DNA from: Hymenobacter psychrotolerans DSM 18569 | GTDB lineage: Bacteria > Bacteroidota > Bacteroidia > Cytophagales > Hymenobacteraceae | Direction: 5' to 3' | Length of the DNA: 64,000 bases | Assembly (NCBI RefSeq): GCF_900142395.1 | Contig: NZ_FRAS01000005.1 | Coordinates: 62,001-126,000 of the forward strand | Part shown: positions 25,799-34,389 of the stretch, piece by piece | How positions within the stretch are numbered: position 1 is the stretch's first letter | Layout: each line of letters opens with the position of its first letter | Position numbers and translations under genes: made by a program | The notes under the pieces: model-generated | Told to the model about the DNA's origin: nothing | Databases searched by the model: none | What the model saw: only the letters and a program-made list of their open reading frames with translations

Positions 25799-27577
25799 TT
25801 ATTCCGTTTCCTTTAGCAACTGCCTGCGGTAGCCGGCCAGAATGCTGGATTTCAGCAGGAAGCCCACATAGCGCCCCTGGTTGATGACGGGCAGCGCCGG
25901 CACGTTGAGCTGCTCCATGCAGCGGAGCGTGTCCAGCAGCGAGTCATCGAAATTGACCGTAGCGGGCGGGTCGGTCATCAGGTCGTGGACGCGGGTGGTG
26001 GTGTAGTGCTGGTTGTCGAAAAGTGCGTCACGCACGGCATCCAGCGTGATAATGCCCAGCAGATAGCCCTTGTCATCGACCACAGGAAACAGGTTGCGGG
26101 TAGCGTGGCGGAACGTCTCGACCAGCGTGCCCAGCGTATCCTGCGGGTGTACGGCCACAAAATCGGTCTGGACAAGGTGGTGCAGGTCGAGCTGGGAAAG
26201 CAGACTCCGGTCCCGGTCTTGGTGCACGTACACGCCGCGCTGCACCAGCTTGCGCGTGTACACTGAGTAGGGCTCGAAATAGCGCGTAATCAGGTAGGAG
26301 GAGCTGGTAACCACCATCAGGGGCACAAACAGCGCGTAGCCGCCCGTAATTTCGGCAATGAGGAAGATGGCCGTGAGGGGCGCGTGCACCACGCCGGCCA
26401 GCACGCCAGCCATGCCCAGCACAATGAAATGCACCTCCGTGACGCTGGTCAGGCCACTGAGGTTGATGAGGCGGGCAAACACAAAGCCCAGCAGCGCCCC
26501 CGCAAACAGCGACGAGCCGAACATGCCCCCGTTACCGCCTGCGCCCACCGTAATAGTAGTCGCAAATACCTTCAGCAGCATACTGGCCGTAGCCACGCCC
26601 AGCAAAATCCAGACGTTTTCGTCGCGGTACACGGCAAAGATGGAGCCGTTGACCAGGTCCTGGCCTTTGCCGGCCAGCAGTTGCTGCACCACGTTGTAGC
26701 CTTCGCCGTAGAGCGGCGGAAACAGAAACACCAGGACGCCCAGCACCAGCCCGCCCAGCGCCACCTTGCGGAATGTACCCGGCCAGCGCTCAAAAAACTT
26801 GTCGGCCGCGAAGTACACCCGAATCATATAAACCGACAGCAGCGCCGTGCACAGTCCCAGCATCACGTAAAACGGCACCGCATCGACAGGCCAACTGGTG
26901 GTGATGAGCACGAAGGGCTGGCCCTCGAACAACGCCTTCGACACCACGGTGGCCGTCGCCGTCGAAATCAGGAGCGGAATGAAATACGGGGCGGCCAGCT
27001 CGCTCAGCACCACTTCCACCGCAAACAGCACCCCCGCAATAGGCGAGTTGAAGATGGCCGCTATGCCCGCCGCCGCGCCGCAGCCCACCAGCAGGCGCCG
27101 CTCGCGGCGGCCCACCCGCAGCAGCCGCGCCAGATTGGAGCCCTGGGCCGCGCCCGTCACGGAAATAGGGGCCTCCAGACCCGCCGAGCCACCGAACGAA
27201 ACAGTCAGCCAGGAGGTGATGAACTGCGAGTAAAGCTTGCTGCGCGGCACAATGCTGCCCTGCCGCGCAATGTTGTAGATAACCGGCCCGAGCCCGCGGC
27301 TGAGGTTGCCATCCAGAAAATAGCGCGTAAACAGCACCGACAGCGCAATACCGATGATGGGGTAGAGAAACAGGGCAAACACGCGCTTCTCTTCCGGCAC
27401 CCACGAATACAGGAACTCCTGCGAGCCGTGCACCGTGTTCTTGAGCAGCACCGCCGTCAGGCCGGCCATCAGGCCCACCAGAATGCTCACCAGAATCAGG
27501 TATACCCGGTCGTTGATATGGCGTAAGCGCCAGAGCAACAGGGGGCTCAGGATCCGGTGAACAAGCTTTTTGGCCAT
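25799..27577 (-). CDS. ClC-family chloride channel/antiporter with CBS pair
   Basis: 592 aa. ClC core with the selectivity and gating motifs GGSAGLEAPIS (gating Glu E135), GCGAAAGIAAIFNSPIAG and GAGGNGGMFGSSLFAGA, then two C-terminal CBS domains (FVAVHPQDTLGTLVETFRHATRNLFPVVDDKGYLLGIITLDAV, in pieces, and a second). The gating Glu suggests Cl-/H+ exchange rather than a passive channel; the CBS pair probably senses a nucleotide. The start MAKKLVHRIL at 27577 is chosen because the upstream extension is not membrane-protein-like. Its neighbours are an antiporter and an MscS channel, making an ion-homeostasis block. Confidence 0.93.
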   Translation of the reverse strand: MAKKLVHRILSPLLLWRLRHINDRVYLILVSILVGLMAGLTAVLLKNTVHGSQEFLYSWVPEEKRVFALFLYPIIGIALSVLFTRYFLDGNLSRGLGPVIYNIARQGSIVPRSKLYSQFITSWLTVSFGGSAGLEAPISVTGAAQGSNLARLLRVGRRERRLLVGCGAAAGIAAIFNSPIAGVLFAVEVVLSELAAPYFIPLLISTATATVVSKALFEGQPFVLITTSWPVDAVPFYVMLGLCTALLSVYMIRVYFAADKFFERWPGTFRKVALGGLVLGVLVFLFPPLYGEGYNVVQQLLAGKGQDLVNGSIFAVYRDENVWILLGVATASMLLKVFATTITVGAGGNGGMFGSSLFAGALLGFVFARLINLSGLTSVTEVHFIVLGMAGVLAGVVHAPLTAIFLIAEITGGYALFVPLMVVTSSSYLITRYFEPYSVYTRKLVQRGVYVHQDRDRSLLSQLDLHHLVQTDFVAVHPQDTLGTLVETFRHATRNLFPVVDDKGYLLGIITLDAVRDALFDNQHYTTTRVHDLMTDPPATVNFDDSLLDTLRCMEQLNVPALPVINQGRYVGFLLKSSILAGYRRQLLKETE

Positions 27578-27693
27578 AGCCGCAGGGCAAAGTGAAACGT
27601 CTACCCGCCTCGCGGGCAAGCGGAACAGTCTATCTCAACGCAGGATAAGGAAAAACTGACGTTGAAGGCCCATAAAATTCTAAAATATTGCCG

Positions 27694-28521
27694 CTACTGT
27701 GCCAGGCTGGGAGCGGGGTAGCCTTTTTCCTGCAGCATGGCTTTCACCTTTTGCATCAGCTCGCTCTTGATTTGCAGCGTGCCACGGCGGTACTCATCAG
27801 AAGAAGTCCAGAAGTAGAGGCGCAGGTCGGCGGTGGTGCCGGCGGTTTTCTCCAGAATGATGTAGGGTGGGTAGGCGTTTTCGTGCTGCACATCGGGGTG
27901 CGCGCCCAGAAACTCCAGGAGCTGCTGCTGCAGCCGGCCTGGGTCGCCGGTTTCGCCGTAGTCCACGCTCACCAGAAAGTCCTGGCGCAGGTTGCCGTCG
28001 CGCGTGAAGTTGACCAGCGGCTCTTTGAGCACCAGGGAGTTGGGCAGAAATACGTGCTTGCCTTCGAAGGTGCGGATGAGCGTGGTGCGCAGGTTTAGGG
28101 CTTCCACATGCCCAATCTGGTCCTTGATCTGCACCGTATCGTTGATGTGAAACGGGCGGTTGAAGGCCAGAATGACGCCGGCCAGGAAATTTTCGGCAAT
28201 ATCCTTGAAGGCAAAGCCCACAATAAACGCCGACAGCCCCGCGCCGGCCAGCAGCCCGCTTACCACGCCCGAGAGGCCTACCACCTGCATCGCCAGCAGC
28301 AGCCCTATCAGCACAAACACCCATTTGCTGATGCGCGTGAGGAAGTCGGCCAGCAGCGGGTCGTGGGAGCGGCGGCGCAGGCGCCCCCCGATTAAGGTGC
28401 TGAGGCGGTTGGAAACGAAAATGGCGACAATCAGCAGCAGCAGCGCCAGGGCCAGCTTGGGCAAAACGTACAAAAACTGCTGCCAATAGGCAGACAGCAC
28501 GCGGTTCAGATCCTGCAGCAT
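27694..28521 (-). CDS. Small-conductance mechanosensitive channel, MscS family
   Basis: 275 aa. Three N-terminal helices, the last being the pore helix LSGVVSGLLAGAGLSAFIVGFAFKD, followed by the MscS beta domain (ENFLAGVILAFNRPFHINDTVQI, LRTTLIRTFEGKHVFLPNSLVLKEPLVNFTRD, in pieces). The protein releases solutes when membrane tension rises after osmotic downshift. It lies 116 bp upstream of the ClC gene on the same strand, though separately spaced. Confidence 0.93.
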   Translation of the reverse strand: MLQDLNRVLSAYWQQFLYVLPKLALALLLLIVAIFVSNRLSTLIGGRLRRRSHDPLLADFLTRISKWVFVLIGLLLAMQVVGLSGVVSGLLAGAGLSAFIVGFAFKDIAENFLAGVILAFNRPFHINDTVQIKDQIGHVEALNLRTTLIRTFEGKHVFLPNSLVLKEPLVNFTRDGNLRQDFLVSVDYGETGDPGRLQQQLLEFLGAHPDVQHENAYPPYIILEKTAGTTADLRLYFWTSSDEYRRGTLQIKSELMQKVKAMLQEKGYPAPSLAQ

Positions 28522-28614
28522 AGAAACGGGTATCAGCTAAAACCAACCGCCCCGCGGCACGGGGCCGGCGGGGCGTTGCAGGGCTCTACGCAAAAAAACG
28601 GCTGGCAGGTTCGC

Positions 28615-29001
28615 TTAAGATGCGGCGGGCCGGTTCTGCCAGCGCCAGAACAGGAAGCCGCCCACGGCGTAGGCCACCACGTCGAGCGGGTCGGCGGTGG
28701 CGCGGGCGTCGAAGCGGGGCAGCAGGCCCTCAAACCACACGGCCATGACCAGCCAGGTGCTGAAAATCCAGGACGTCGGCAGCACGAAAGCCGGATTGCG
28801 GAAGTAGAACCGGCGCATCAGCCACAGCAGCAGCGTCAGTTCCAGGGGCAGGGTCAGCAGGTCGGCGAGGTAGGAGGTGAGCAGCGGCGGCCAGAAAGGC
28901 CAGGGCCCCAGCCACTGCCGCTTGTGCGCCACCGATAATACGTAGAGCCCGGCGCCGACCAGAAACAGCGGGTGGCGCAGCTCGGCGGGCCAGCGCCTCA
29001 T
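28615..29001 (-). CDS. Hypothetical membrane protein coupled to a zinc-ribbon protein
   Basis: 128 aa with about four hydrophobic helices. Features: LLTSYLADLLTLPLELTLLLWLMRRFYFR, then FSTWLVMAVWFEGLLPRF and a C-terminal DPLDVVAYAVGGFLFWRWQNRP (read in pieces), a pattern shared by small Bacteroidota membrane proteins without known function. I choose ATG 29001 because its ATG overlaps the upstream TGA (ATGA), implying coupling; the longer start at 29025 would overlap by 28 nt. Confidence 0.6.
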   Translation of the reverse strand: MRRWPAELRHPLFLVGAGLYVLSVAHKRQWLGPWPFWPPLLTSYLADLLTLPLELTLLLWLMRRFYFRNPAFVLPTSWIFSTWLVMAVWFEGLLPRFDARATADPLDVVAYAVGGFLFWRWQNRPAAS

Positions 29002-29303
29002 CCGGCCAGCAACGTCAGCAGCCATACCATAAACGACACGATGGCCGCAAACGCCAGCTGCCCGCCCCGCACGAGGTGCTTGAAAAAGCGCAGCGCAGGG
29101 CCGTCCTCGGGGTTAATCTTGATTCGCAGAAACTCCGGCAGCGGTTCCTCGGCCTGGGCTTCGCGGGCCTGCTCGCTACGGAGGCGCGGGGCATCCAGCA
29201 GCAGGCCGCACCGCTCGCACCGGTCGTCGGCGCGCTGCTGCCAGTTGCTCCAGAAGCCGCAGTGCGGGCATTTTTTGGAAGCAAGAAGCGGCTGGTTTTC
29301 CAT
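28998..29303 (-). CDS. Zinc-ribbon protein with C-terminal membrane helix
   Basis: 101 aa, not a named family. Two CxxC knuckles (CPHCGFW and CERCGLL) form a zinc ribbon at the N-terminus, which faces the cytoplasm. The C-terminal 25 residues are one membrane helix (LAFAAIVSFMVWLLTLLA). A perfect promoter box TATCTTTG is 4 nt before the ATG. Together with the downstream membrane protein (4-nt overlap) it forms a two-gene operon. Confidence 0.65.
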   Translation of the reverse strand: MENQPLLASKKCPHCGFWSNWQQRADDRCERCGLLLDAPRLRSEQAREAQAEEPLPEFLRIKINPEDGPALRFFKHLVRGGQLAFAAIVSFMVWLLTLLAG

Positions 29304-29307
29304 GCGG

Positions 29308-29315
29308 CAAAGATA
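29308..29315 (-). promoter_or_regulatory. -7 box TATCTTTG, 4 nt before ATG
   Basis: Perfect TAnnTTTG match; the closest box-to-start spacing in the window along with recQ and dinB-like genes. Confidence 0.65.
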
Positions 29316-29333
29316 CGGTGCCAGGAGTTAGTG

Positions 29334-29412
29334 GCTGGTTGAATGCTGATTGTTACGTGCTGATTATTGGTGTCGTTCTGAACCAGCATTCAACAATCAG
29401 CACTCAACCAGC
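29334..29412. repeat. Inverted repeat GCTGGTTGARTGCTGATTGT
   Basis: Arms 29334-29354 and 29392-29412 match at 20 of 21 positions in inverted orientation, with further related sub-repeats (GTGCTGATT, CAGCATTCAAC) inside. It lies between the promoter of the zinc-ribbon gene and the stop of the deaminase gene. Confidence 0.8.
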
Positions 29413-29416
29413 TATT

Positions 29417-29851
29417 CTACAGCTCCATGATGTCTTCGTTCCAGAGCGTGGGCTCGGCTTCGATGAATTCCTGCATCATGTCTACGCATTCCTGCGAGTC
29501 CAGAATCACGACTTCCACGCCGTGGCTTTCCAGAAACGCTTTCGACTCGCCGAACGTGCGGGCTTCCCCCACTACCACTTTCGGGATTTTGAACTGCACG
29601 ATGGTGCCGGCACACATGTAGCAGGGCATGAGCGTAGTGTAGAGCACCGTGTCGCGGTAGGTGCGCTGGCGGCCGGCGTTGCGCAGGGCGTCCATTTCGC
29701 CGTGGGCAATGGGGTCCAGCTCCTGCACGCGCTTGTTGTGGCCGCGGCTTACAATCTCGTTGCCGCGGCGCAGCACCGAGCCGATGGGGATGCCGCCTTC
29801 TTTGCGGCCCTGGCGCGCCTCGTCAATGGCGGCCTGCATGAATTCGTCCAT
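29417..29851 (-). CDS. Fcy1-like cytosine deaminase (nucleoside deaminase family)
   Basis: 144 aa. Cytidine-deaminase-fold zinc site: HGEMDAL (H50, E52) and PCYMC (C77, C80). Beyond the core, the sequence follows yeast cytosine deaminase closely: KEGGIPIGSVL, RGHNKRVQ, YRDTVLYTTLMPCYMCAGTIV, KIPKVVVGE, the closing FIEAEPTLWNEDI. That suggests conversion of free cytosine to uracil for pyrimidine salvage rather than tRNA editing. The start MDEFMQAA at 29851 is where homology begins. The gene is monocistronic by spacing. Confidence 0.88.
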   Translation of the reverse strand: MDEFMQAAIDEARQGRKEGGIPIGSVLRRGNEIVSRGHNKRVQELDPIAHGEMDALRNAGRQRTYRDTVLYTTLMPCYMCAGTIVQFKIPKVVVGEARTFGESKAFLESHGVEVVILDSQECVDMMQEFIEAEPTLWNEDIMEL

Positions 29852-29943
29852 GGTATTGAGTTGTTGGTGGTTAGTTGAGAAGAAAGAAAGCGGGCCCAGA
29901 GGCTGCCGAAACGACAGCCTTGTCCAGCCGGCAAGTACGCCAT

Positions 29944-32900
29944 TTACCGCGCACAAATACCGCGGTACGGGCAATACTGGCACTTGTCGAGGTCGTCGGT
30001 TTTGCGGATGGGCTCCTGCGGATCGAGGATGCGGTTGATGATGCGGCTGAGTAGCTCCTCGCTGCGCTGCATGAAATCCTGGCCATCGTCGGTGAGGAAG
30101 CCCATGTCGGCCGACATGGGGCCAGCTCCTAGGTTACGCAGCGAAATGATAGCCGTGTCGGCAGCGGGGCGGCCGCCTTGGGCCAGCATGAAGCGGTAGA
30201 GCCACAACTGACGCACTTTGTCAGCGGCCGAAGTGGCGTCGTGTACGAGGCGCTCAGCAGCATCAGCCGACGTTTCACCGCGCTTCTGCAGCTTCAGTTC
30301 ATGAGCTAGTACAAGGCCGGTTTTGTAATCCACCACCCGTATATCACCGTTCGGCATCTGGTCTACCCGGTCGGCAATACCGGTCAGGCGTACGGGCAGC
30401 CGCTCGCCATCGGGCAGGGGCACGAATACCGTGGCATGAATCTTCTTTTCGATTTCCTGAATCAGAAGCGGCAGGCCGTCTTTTTCGGTGAGAAGACCTT
30501 CGAGGTAGCGCCGAACGAGCTGCGAGGCCACTTGACCCAGCACGTGGTTGAGGCCTTCGTCGGCGCGGGCGTGGCGGTCCTTTTCCTCTTTGCGCAGGGC
30601 CTTGGCCACTATCATGGGTGCCAGCCCAATCAGACCCGGAATGTCGGCGGCCGTGAGGGGCTTGCCGCTCTGCTGAAACGGCGTGAGCAGGTCTTCCAAG
30701 GCCTCGTGTACCACCGTCCCGAAGCCGTCGGCGCCGAGAGCTTCTTCCACCTCATCGGTTTCGCGGAACCGAGCCAGCCGGTTGAAGTAGAACTTCAGGG
30801 AGCAGGCCAGATACTCGTTCAGGGCCGTGGGAGAGAGGCCTTTGTCGAGTACTTCGCGTAGGGCCTGCAGCATCCCGGCATCTTTTTCCAGCACCAGGTC
30901 ACCGGCCTCACCCCCCCGGCCGCCCTCTCCCGTGGAGAGGGGGGAGCCTGGTGCCACGCTCGCATGGCCTATAGTAATGTTCGTTTCCGGTGCTGAAACG
31001 GGTTCTGTTCTGGAAGGCCCGGAGCTATGGGCGGGTTGAACACGGGAAGGCAGGCTTTGCAGTTTGTATTCTATCTGCGCCAGCACGCTATCCAGGTTGT
31101 GCAGCACATCTGCGTTGGCAAAGCGCAGCACCTGGTAGCCCAGCTTTTGCAGCTCGTGCGTGCGGCCGGCATAATATTCTGCCTGCTCTGCTTCCAGATG
31201 AACGTCTCCATCAACCTCCACCACCAGCATTTTGGCGATGCAGACGAAATCGGCAATGAAGGAGTTGATTACGTGCTGCCGCCGGAATTTCTCGCCTAAC
31301 TGCTGATTGCGCAGGGCCTGCCAGAGCGCATTCTCGGCCGGAGTTGGGCCTTTCCGCATCTCCTTGGCAAAAGAAGTTGTCTTGTGCCGGGTGACAGGAT
31401 CGGCAGTATACACGTGCTCAGCTACCGTACCTGCCTGTTTCACAGCCGATGAAGTCATGCCAAAAGGCTGGCCTGCGTCTGCGGCCGTCTGGCTCCCCCT
31501 CTCCACGGGAGAGGGGGCCGGGGGGTGAGGCCCCGTAACCACCGCCACCACGTCTTCCAGCACCATCTGTGGGCTTTGGGGCAGCAAATCGTTCTGGAGC
31601 TGCAGCAGGAAGCGGCTCCGCTCGCCAGTGCGCGTGCCTTCGGCGCCGGGTAGCACATGCACCAGGTCTACGCGGCGGGCTCGCTGCAGCAGGCGCCAGA
31701 AGTGGTAAGCGGTGGCGGCTTCGTGGTCGGCGTAAGTGGGCAGGCGGAACTCGGTCAGCACGTCGTACGGAAACAGGGATGTGTGGCGCTTGGGGGCCGG
31801 CAGTACGTTTTCGTTGCAGCTGAGCAGGATGATGTGGTCGAAGTCGAGGGCGCGGGTTTCCAGCAGGCCCATCACCTGCACGTCGGCAATCGGCTCGCCG
31901 GAGAAGGGCAGGCGGGTGCGCGTCATCTGCTCGTACAGAAACCGGCGGAAGGAGCGCACCGACAGCCGCTGCTCCCGGCAGTCGAACACCGAATCAAGGC
32001 GCTTGACCAGCGTGTAGAACAGGTACAGGTACTCCGCCTCGATGGCCGAATGTTGCTCCTGGTACACCTGCTTCAGCAAGTCAATCAGCGTGTAGCAGGC
32101 CGCAATGATGTCGTCGCAGGTGTCCCAGGTCTTGAACAGCGCCTCCAGCAGCTCGTGCTCCTGGCCCAGCTCCAGCAGCTCGGAGGCGGGCAGCAGCACG
32201 GCGTTGCGGCGCACAATCTCGCGGCACACCTTGTCGAGCAGGCCGTGGTATCTGGTTTCGGGCTGCTTGTCGAGCCACTGCTGGTAGCGGCGCAGAAACG
32301 GGTGGCCCAGCAGCTTGCTCACGGCCAGGTGGTGGTAGCGCGGTACGCCGTAGCCGGTTTCGCTGGAGCCTTCCCGGATGCCGGTCAGGTGCACCTCAAA
32401 CAGCAGATCCACGAGGTTGAACAGGGGCGTGCTCTGGAAGCTGAGGCCCATGGTCACGTTGTAGTCGGGTACGGTATCGGGCGGGAGGCCGTGCAGCACG
32501 GGCAGCAGCAGGGTTTCGTCGGGCAGCACCACGGCCACCGTGCCGCTGGGGTGCAGCGTGCGGGCTTCGGCCAGCAGCTGGCCCGCCACTTTGCCCTGCA
32601 TGCTGGCGTTGGCTACGCCCACGAAGCGCACGTGCCGCGGCAGTCCGCGCAGCAGCTCCTCGGGCCCGCCGAAGGCTTCCAGCGGCAGCTCCCAGTTCTT
32701 GAGGTAGCGGCGCAGGTGCTGGCCGGCGCGGTTGGGCGTGTCGCCTTCCATATAGAAAGCGTCGGCATCGAATCGCACTTCGGCCAGCCCTTCCTTCAGC
32801 AGCAGCCGAATCAAGCGCTCCTCGGCCCTGGACAGAAAGCCCAGGCCCAGAAATACGTGCCGGGCCAGCGGCCGGCCCTGCTCAATGAACTCGGCCACCC

Positions 32901-33489
32901 GCTCGGAGGCGCGGCGGTAGGCCAGGCCGGGGTAGGCCACGCGCTGGTCGAGCATGCGGCGGCGCAGGCGGTAGTATACCTTGCTCAGGTCGTCCCAGAA
33001 CTTGAAGTAGCCCGCCGTCATCGACTCGGGCTTGGGCGCTTCGCCCAAGTCCCAGCGTTCCAGCGCCTTGGCCTGCGAGAGGTACTCAAACACCTTGTCG
33101 GGCTGCGCCAGGTTCTGGTCGAGGCTGGAAAAGTCTTCGAGCAGCAGGCCCGCCCAGCCCACAAACCGGTCGAAATCCAGCTTGGGGTCAATGTCCTTGA
33201 GGATGTCGTAGAGCAGCAGCTGCAGGGCAATGGGCTCTTCCACCTGCACGCCGGCCAGCTCCACCATGTAGTCTTCCATGGCCGCCACGCGCGGGCTCCA
33301 GAGGGCCTCGCCGGCGTCGGTGGCCATGGCCAACTCGTTCTTCAGATACACCACCGCCCGCCGCGTGGGCACCACCACCACCAGATCCGACAGGTCCTCG
33401 GGCGAGTAGCGCGTGGTCAGGTCGCGGGCCATTTGGGCGAGAAACGACTCGGTGGAAACGGCAGGGCGGGCGGGAAGGGCAGAAATCAT
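29944..33489 (-). CDS. AddB-like PD-(D/E)XK nuclease carrying an in-frame DUF559 insertion
   Basis: 1181 aa. The N-terminal half resembles the inactivated helicase part of Bacteroidota AddB (VVVVPTRRAVVYLKNEL, no Walker A). The C-terminal part is the nuclease: LSPTALNEYLACSLKFYFNRL, catalytic GIADRVD...IRVVDYKTG and an Fe-S-type Cys cluster (CQYCPYRGIC). Between the two, about 200 residues are foreign: a DUF559 endonuclease domain flanked by PPAPSPVERG and its inverted-repeat counterpart LSTGEGGRGG. AddB acts with AddA (39300-42716) in double-strand-break resection. Start MISALP at 33489 follows a near-match box TATCTTTA (33497-33504). Confidence 0.85.
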   Translation of the reverse strand: MISALPARPAVSTESFLAQMARDLTTRYSPEDLSDLVVVVPTRRAVVYLKNELAMATDAGEALWSPRVAAMEDYMVELAGVQVEEPIALQLLLYDILKDIDPKLDFDRFVGWAGLLLEDFSSLDQNLAQPDKVFEYLSQAKALERWDLGEAPKPESMTAGYFKFWDDLSKVYYRLRRRMLDQRVAYPGLAYRRASERVAEFIEQGRPLARHVFLGLGFLSRAEERLIRLLLKEGLAEVRFDADAFYMEGDTPNRAGQHLRRYLKNWELPLEAFGGPEELLRGLPRHVRFVGVANASMQGKVAGQLLAEARTLHPSGTVAVVLPDETLLLPVLHGLPPDTVPDYNVTMGLSFQSTPLFNLVDLLFEVHLTGIREGSSETGYGVPRYHHLAVSKLLGHPFLRRYQQWLDKQPETRYHGLLDKVCREIVRRNAVLLPASELLELGQEHELLEALFKTWDTCDDIIAACYTLIDLLKQVYQEQHSAIEAEYLYLFYTLVKRLDSVFDCREQRLSVRSFRRFLYEQMTRTRLPFSGEPIADVQVMGLLETRALDFDHIILLSCNENVLPAPKRHTSLFPYDVLTEFRLPTYADHEAATAYHFWRLLQRARRVDLVHVLPGAEGTRTGERSRFLLQLQNDLLPQSPQMVLEDVVAVVTGPHPPAPSPVERGSQTAADAGQPFGMTSSAVKQAGTVAEHVYTADPVTRHKTTSFAKEMRKGPTPAENALWQALRNQQLGEKFRRQHVINSFIADFVCIAKMLVVEVDGDVHLEAEQAEYYAGRTHELQKLGYQVLRFANADVLHNLDSVLAQIEYKLQSLPSRVQPAHSSGPSRTEPVSAPETNITIGHASVAPGSPLSTGEGGRGGEAGDLVLEKDAGMLQALREVLDKGLSPTALNEYLACSLKFYFNRLARFRETDEVEEALGADGFGTVVHEALEDLLTPFQQSGKPLTAADIPGLIGLAPMIVAKALRKEEKDRHARADEGLNHVLGQVASQLVRRYLEGLLTEKDGLPLLIQEIEKKIHATVFVPLPDGERLPVRLTGIADRVDQMPNGDIRVVDYKTGLVLAHELKLQKRGETSADAAERLVHDATSAADKVRQLWLYRFMLAQGGRPAADTAIISLRNLGAGPMSADMGFLTDDGQDFMQRSEELLSRIINRILDPQEPIRKTDDLDKCQYCPYRGICAR
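30904..30948. repeat. Inverted repeat of the DUF559 cassette, left
   Basis: 45 bp containing CCTCTCCCGTGGAGAGG, itself a hairpin, within a longer CACCCCC...GGGGGAGCC sequence. Inverted with respect to 31491-31532. Confidence 0.9.
31491..31532. repeat. Inverted repeat of the DUF559 cassette, right
   Basis: 42-bp counterpart of 30904-30948, differing only by three single-base length changes in C/G runs, so the reading frame through both ends is kept. Confidence 0.9.
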
Positions 33490-33588
33490 ACAGTAGTAAA
33501 GATACGGCCAGGACGGCTGGAACGGGTGCTCCACCAGCCATTCTAGTATCTTCAATCACAAATTACAAGAGAAAGCAGTACCTGTTTT

Positions 33589-34302
33589 ATGCGCTTCGCC
33601 ATCACAAAAACGGTAATTCCTCCTTCTCCGCCTAAAGCTAAAAGCTGGGATGACTGGATTACTCAAGCTTTACACTGGGTAGTACTTGTTCCGCTCCTGC
33701 TGGCTGCCGCAGTGCCAGTAGCCGCACTCATGCTGGTGTCTATGGGCGCCTACCTGGTGTACGACTTCATAAAAAGCCTACTGCAGCCCCAAACCAATTT
33801 ATCAAATGTAACTCAGGCTCCCGCACCAGAGAACGTTGAGTTGCTGAGTAGCTTGTCAGTGCGGTTGCAGTGGCAGCCTTTTCCCCTGGAAGAAAAGGCT
33901 ACTCCCGAATTTGTGAATTGGTGGAATGAAATATTCTCTGACTTGGAACAGTATGACGACTTGATGGAGATAGGACAGCTACTGACTACGCCTGAAATTC
34001 CAGGTTTATACGGGCAGTTAATAGGGTATTTGTGCTACAAGTGGAAGGACAGCGGTGTTTTCTTACAACTGTTTGAGGCCACGAACAGCCCGGCTGGCCC
34101 GGCCGGCACCTCCTGGCTGGTGTATCTTGACCTGAAAACACTACAATGGCAGCGCATGGTAGAAACCGGTGCGTGTATACTGGACGTCACTCCGGATGAA
34201 CCCGGTATGCTGCTCGGCTGGCTGGCCGACGGGACTGAGGTGCGTCTGCATCTGGCATCGTTGCAACCCGGCGCCGAAAACCCCGCACCCGAAGAGCAGT
34301 AA
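33589..34302 (+). CDS. Hypothetical single-span membrane protein, low GC
   Basis: 237 aa, not recognised. After ~30 polar residues comes one membrane helix (WVVLVPLLLAAAVPVAALMLVSMGAYLVY, in pieces), then a soluble region rich in Trp, Glu and Leu (VRLQWQPFPLEEKATPEFVNWWNEIFSDLEQYDD, in pieces). Base composition is clearly more AT-rich than the neighbours, which suggests recent acquisition or relaxed selection. It is transcribed divergently from the AddB-like gene. Confidence 0.6.
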   Translation: MRFAITKTVIPPSPPKAKSWDDWITQALHWVVLVPLLLAAAVPVAALMLVSMGAYLVYDFIKSLLQPQTNLSNVTQAPAPENVELLSSLSVRLQWQPFPLEEKATPEFVNWWNEIFSDLEQYDDLMEIGQLLTTPEIPGLYGQLIGYLCYKWKDSGVFLQLFEATNSPAGPAGTSWLVYLDLKTLQWQRMVETGACILDVTPDEPGMLLGWLADGTEVRLHLASLQPGAENPAPEEQ

Positions 34303-34389
34303 AACCGCTGGTACCCGTAACCTCCACAGGAACCCGGCCCCGCGCCCCGTCGTACCCGGTAGCAGTTCTTCCCACCACTATCCGATTCG

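Larger units (their letters stand above)
30904..31532 (-). mobile_element. DUF559 endonuclease cassette with terminal inverted repeats, inside the AddB-like gene
   Basis: 629 bp bounded by inverted repeats (30904-30948, 45 bp; 31491-31532, 42 bp). It encodes, in the same frame and strand as the host gene, a full-looking DUF559 (Vsr-like) endonuclease domain from about 31359 to 31060: MRKGPTPAENALWQALRNQ, FRRQHVINSFIADFVCI, VVEVDGDVH, LQKLGYQVLRFAN. The two end repeats differ by exactly 3 nt in length. The host ORF stays open across the whole cassette. An 11-bp direct repeat (TTCCAGCACCA, 30886-30896 and 31555-31565) lies outside it and may be a target duplication. How the cassette moved is unknown. 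Confidence 0.7.

Noticed and set aside
31657..33546. 629-codon open frame antisense to the AddB-like gene
   Set aside because: Composition artefact of high GC; the opposite strand carries the recognisable protein.
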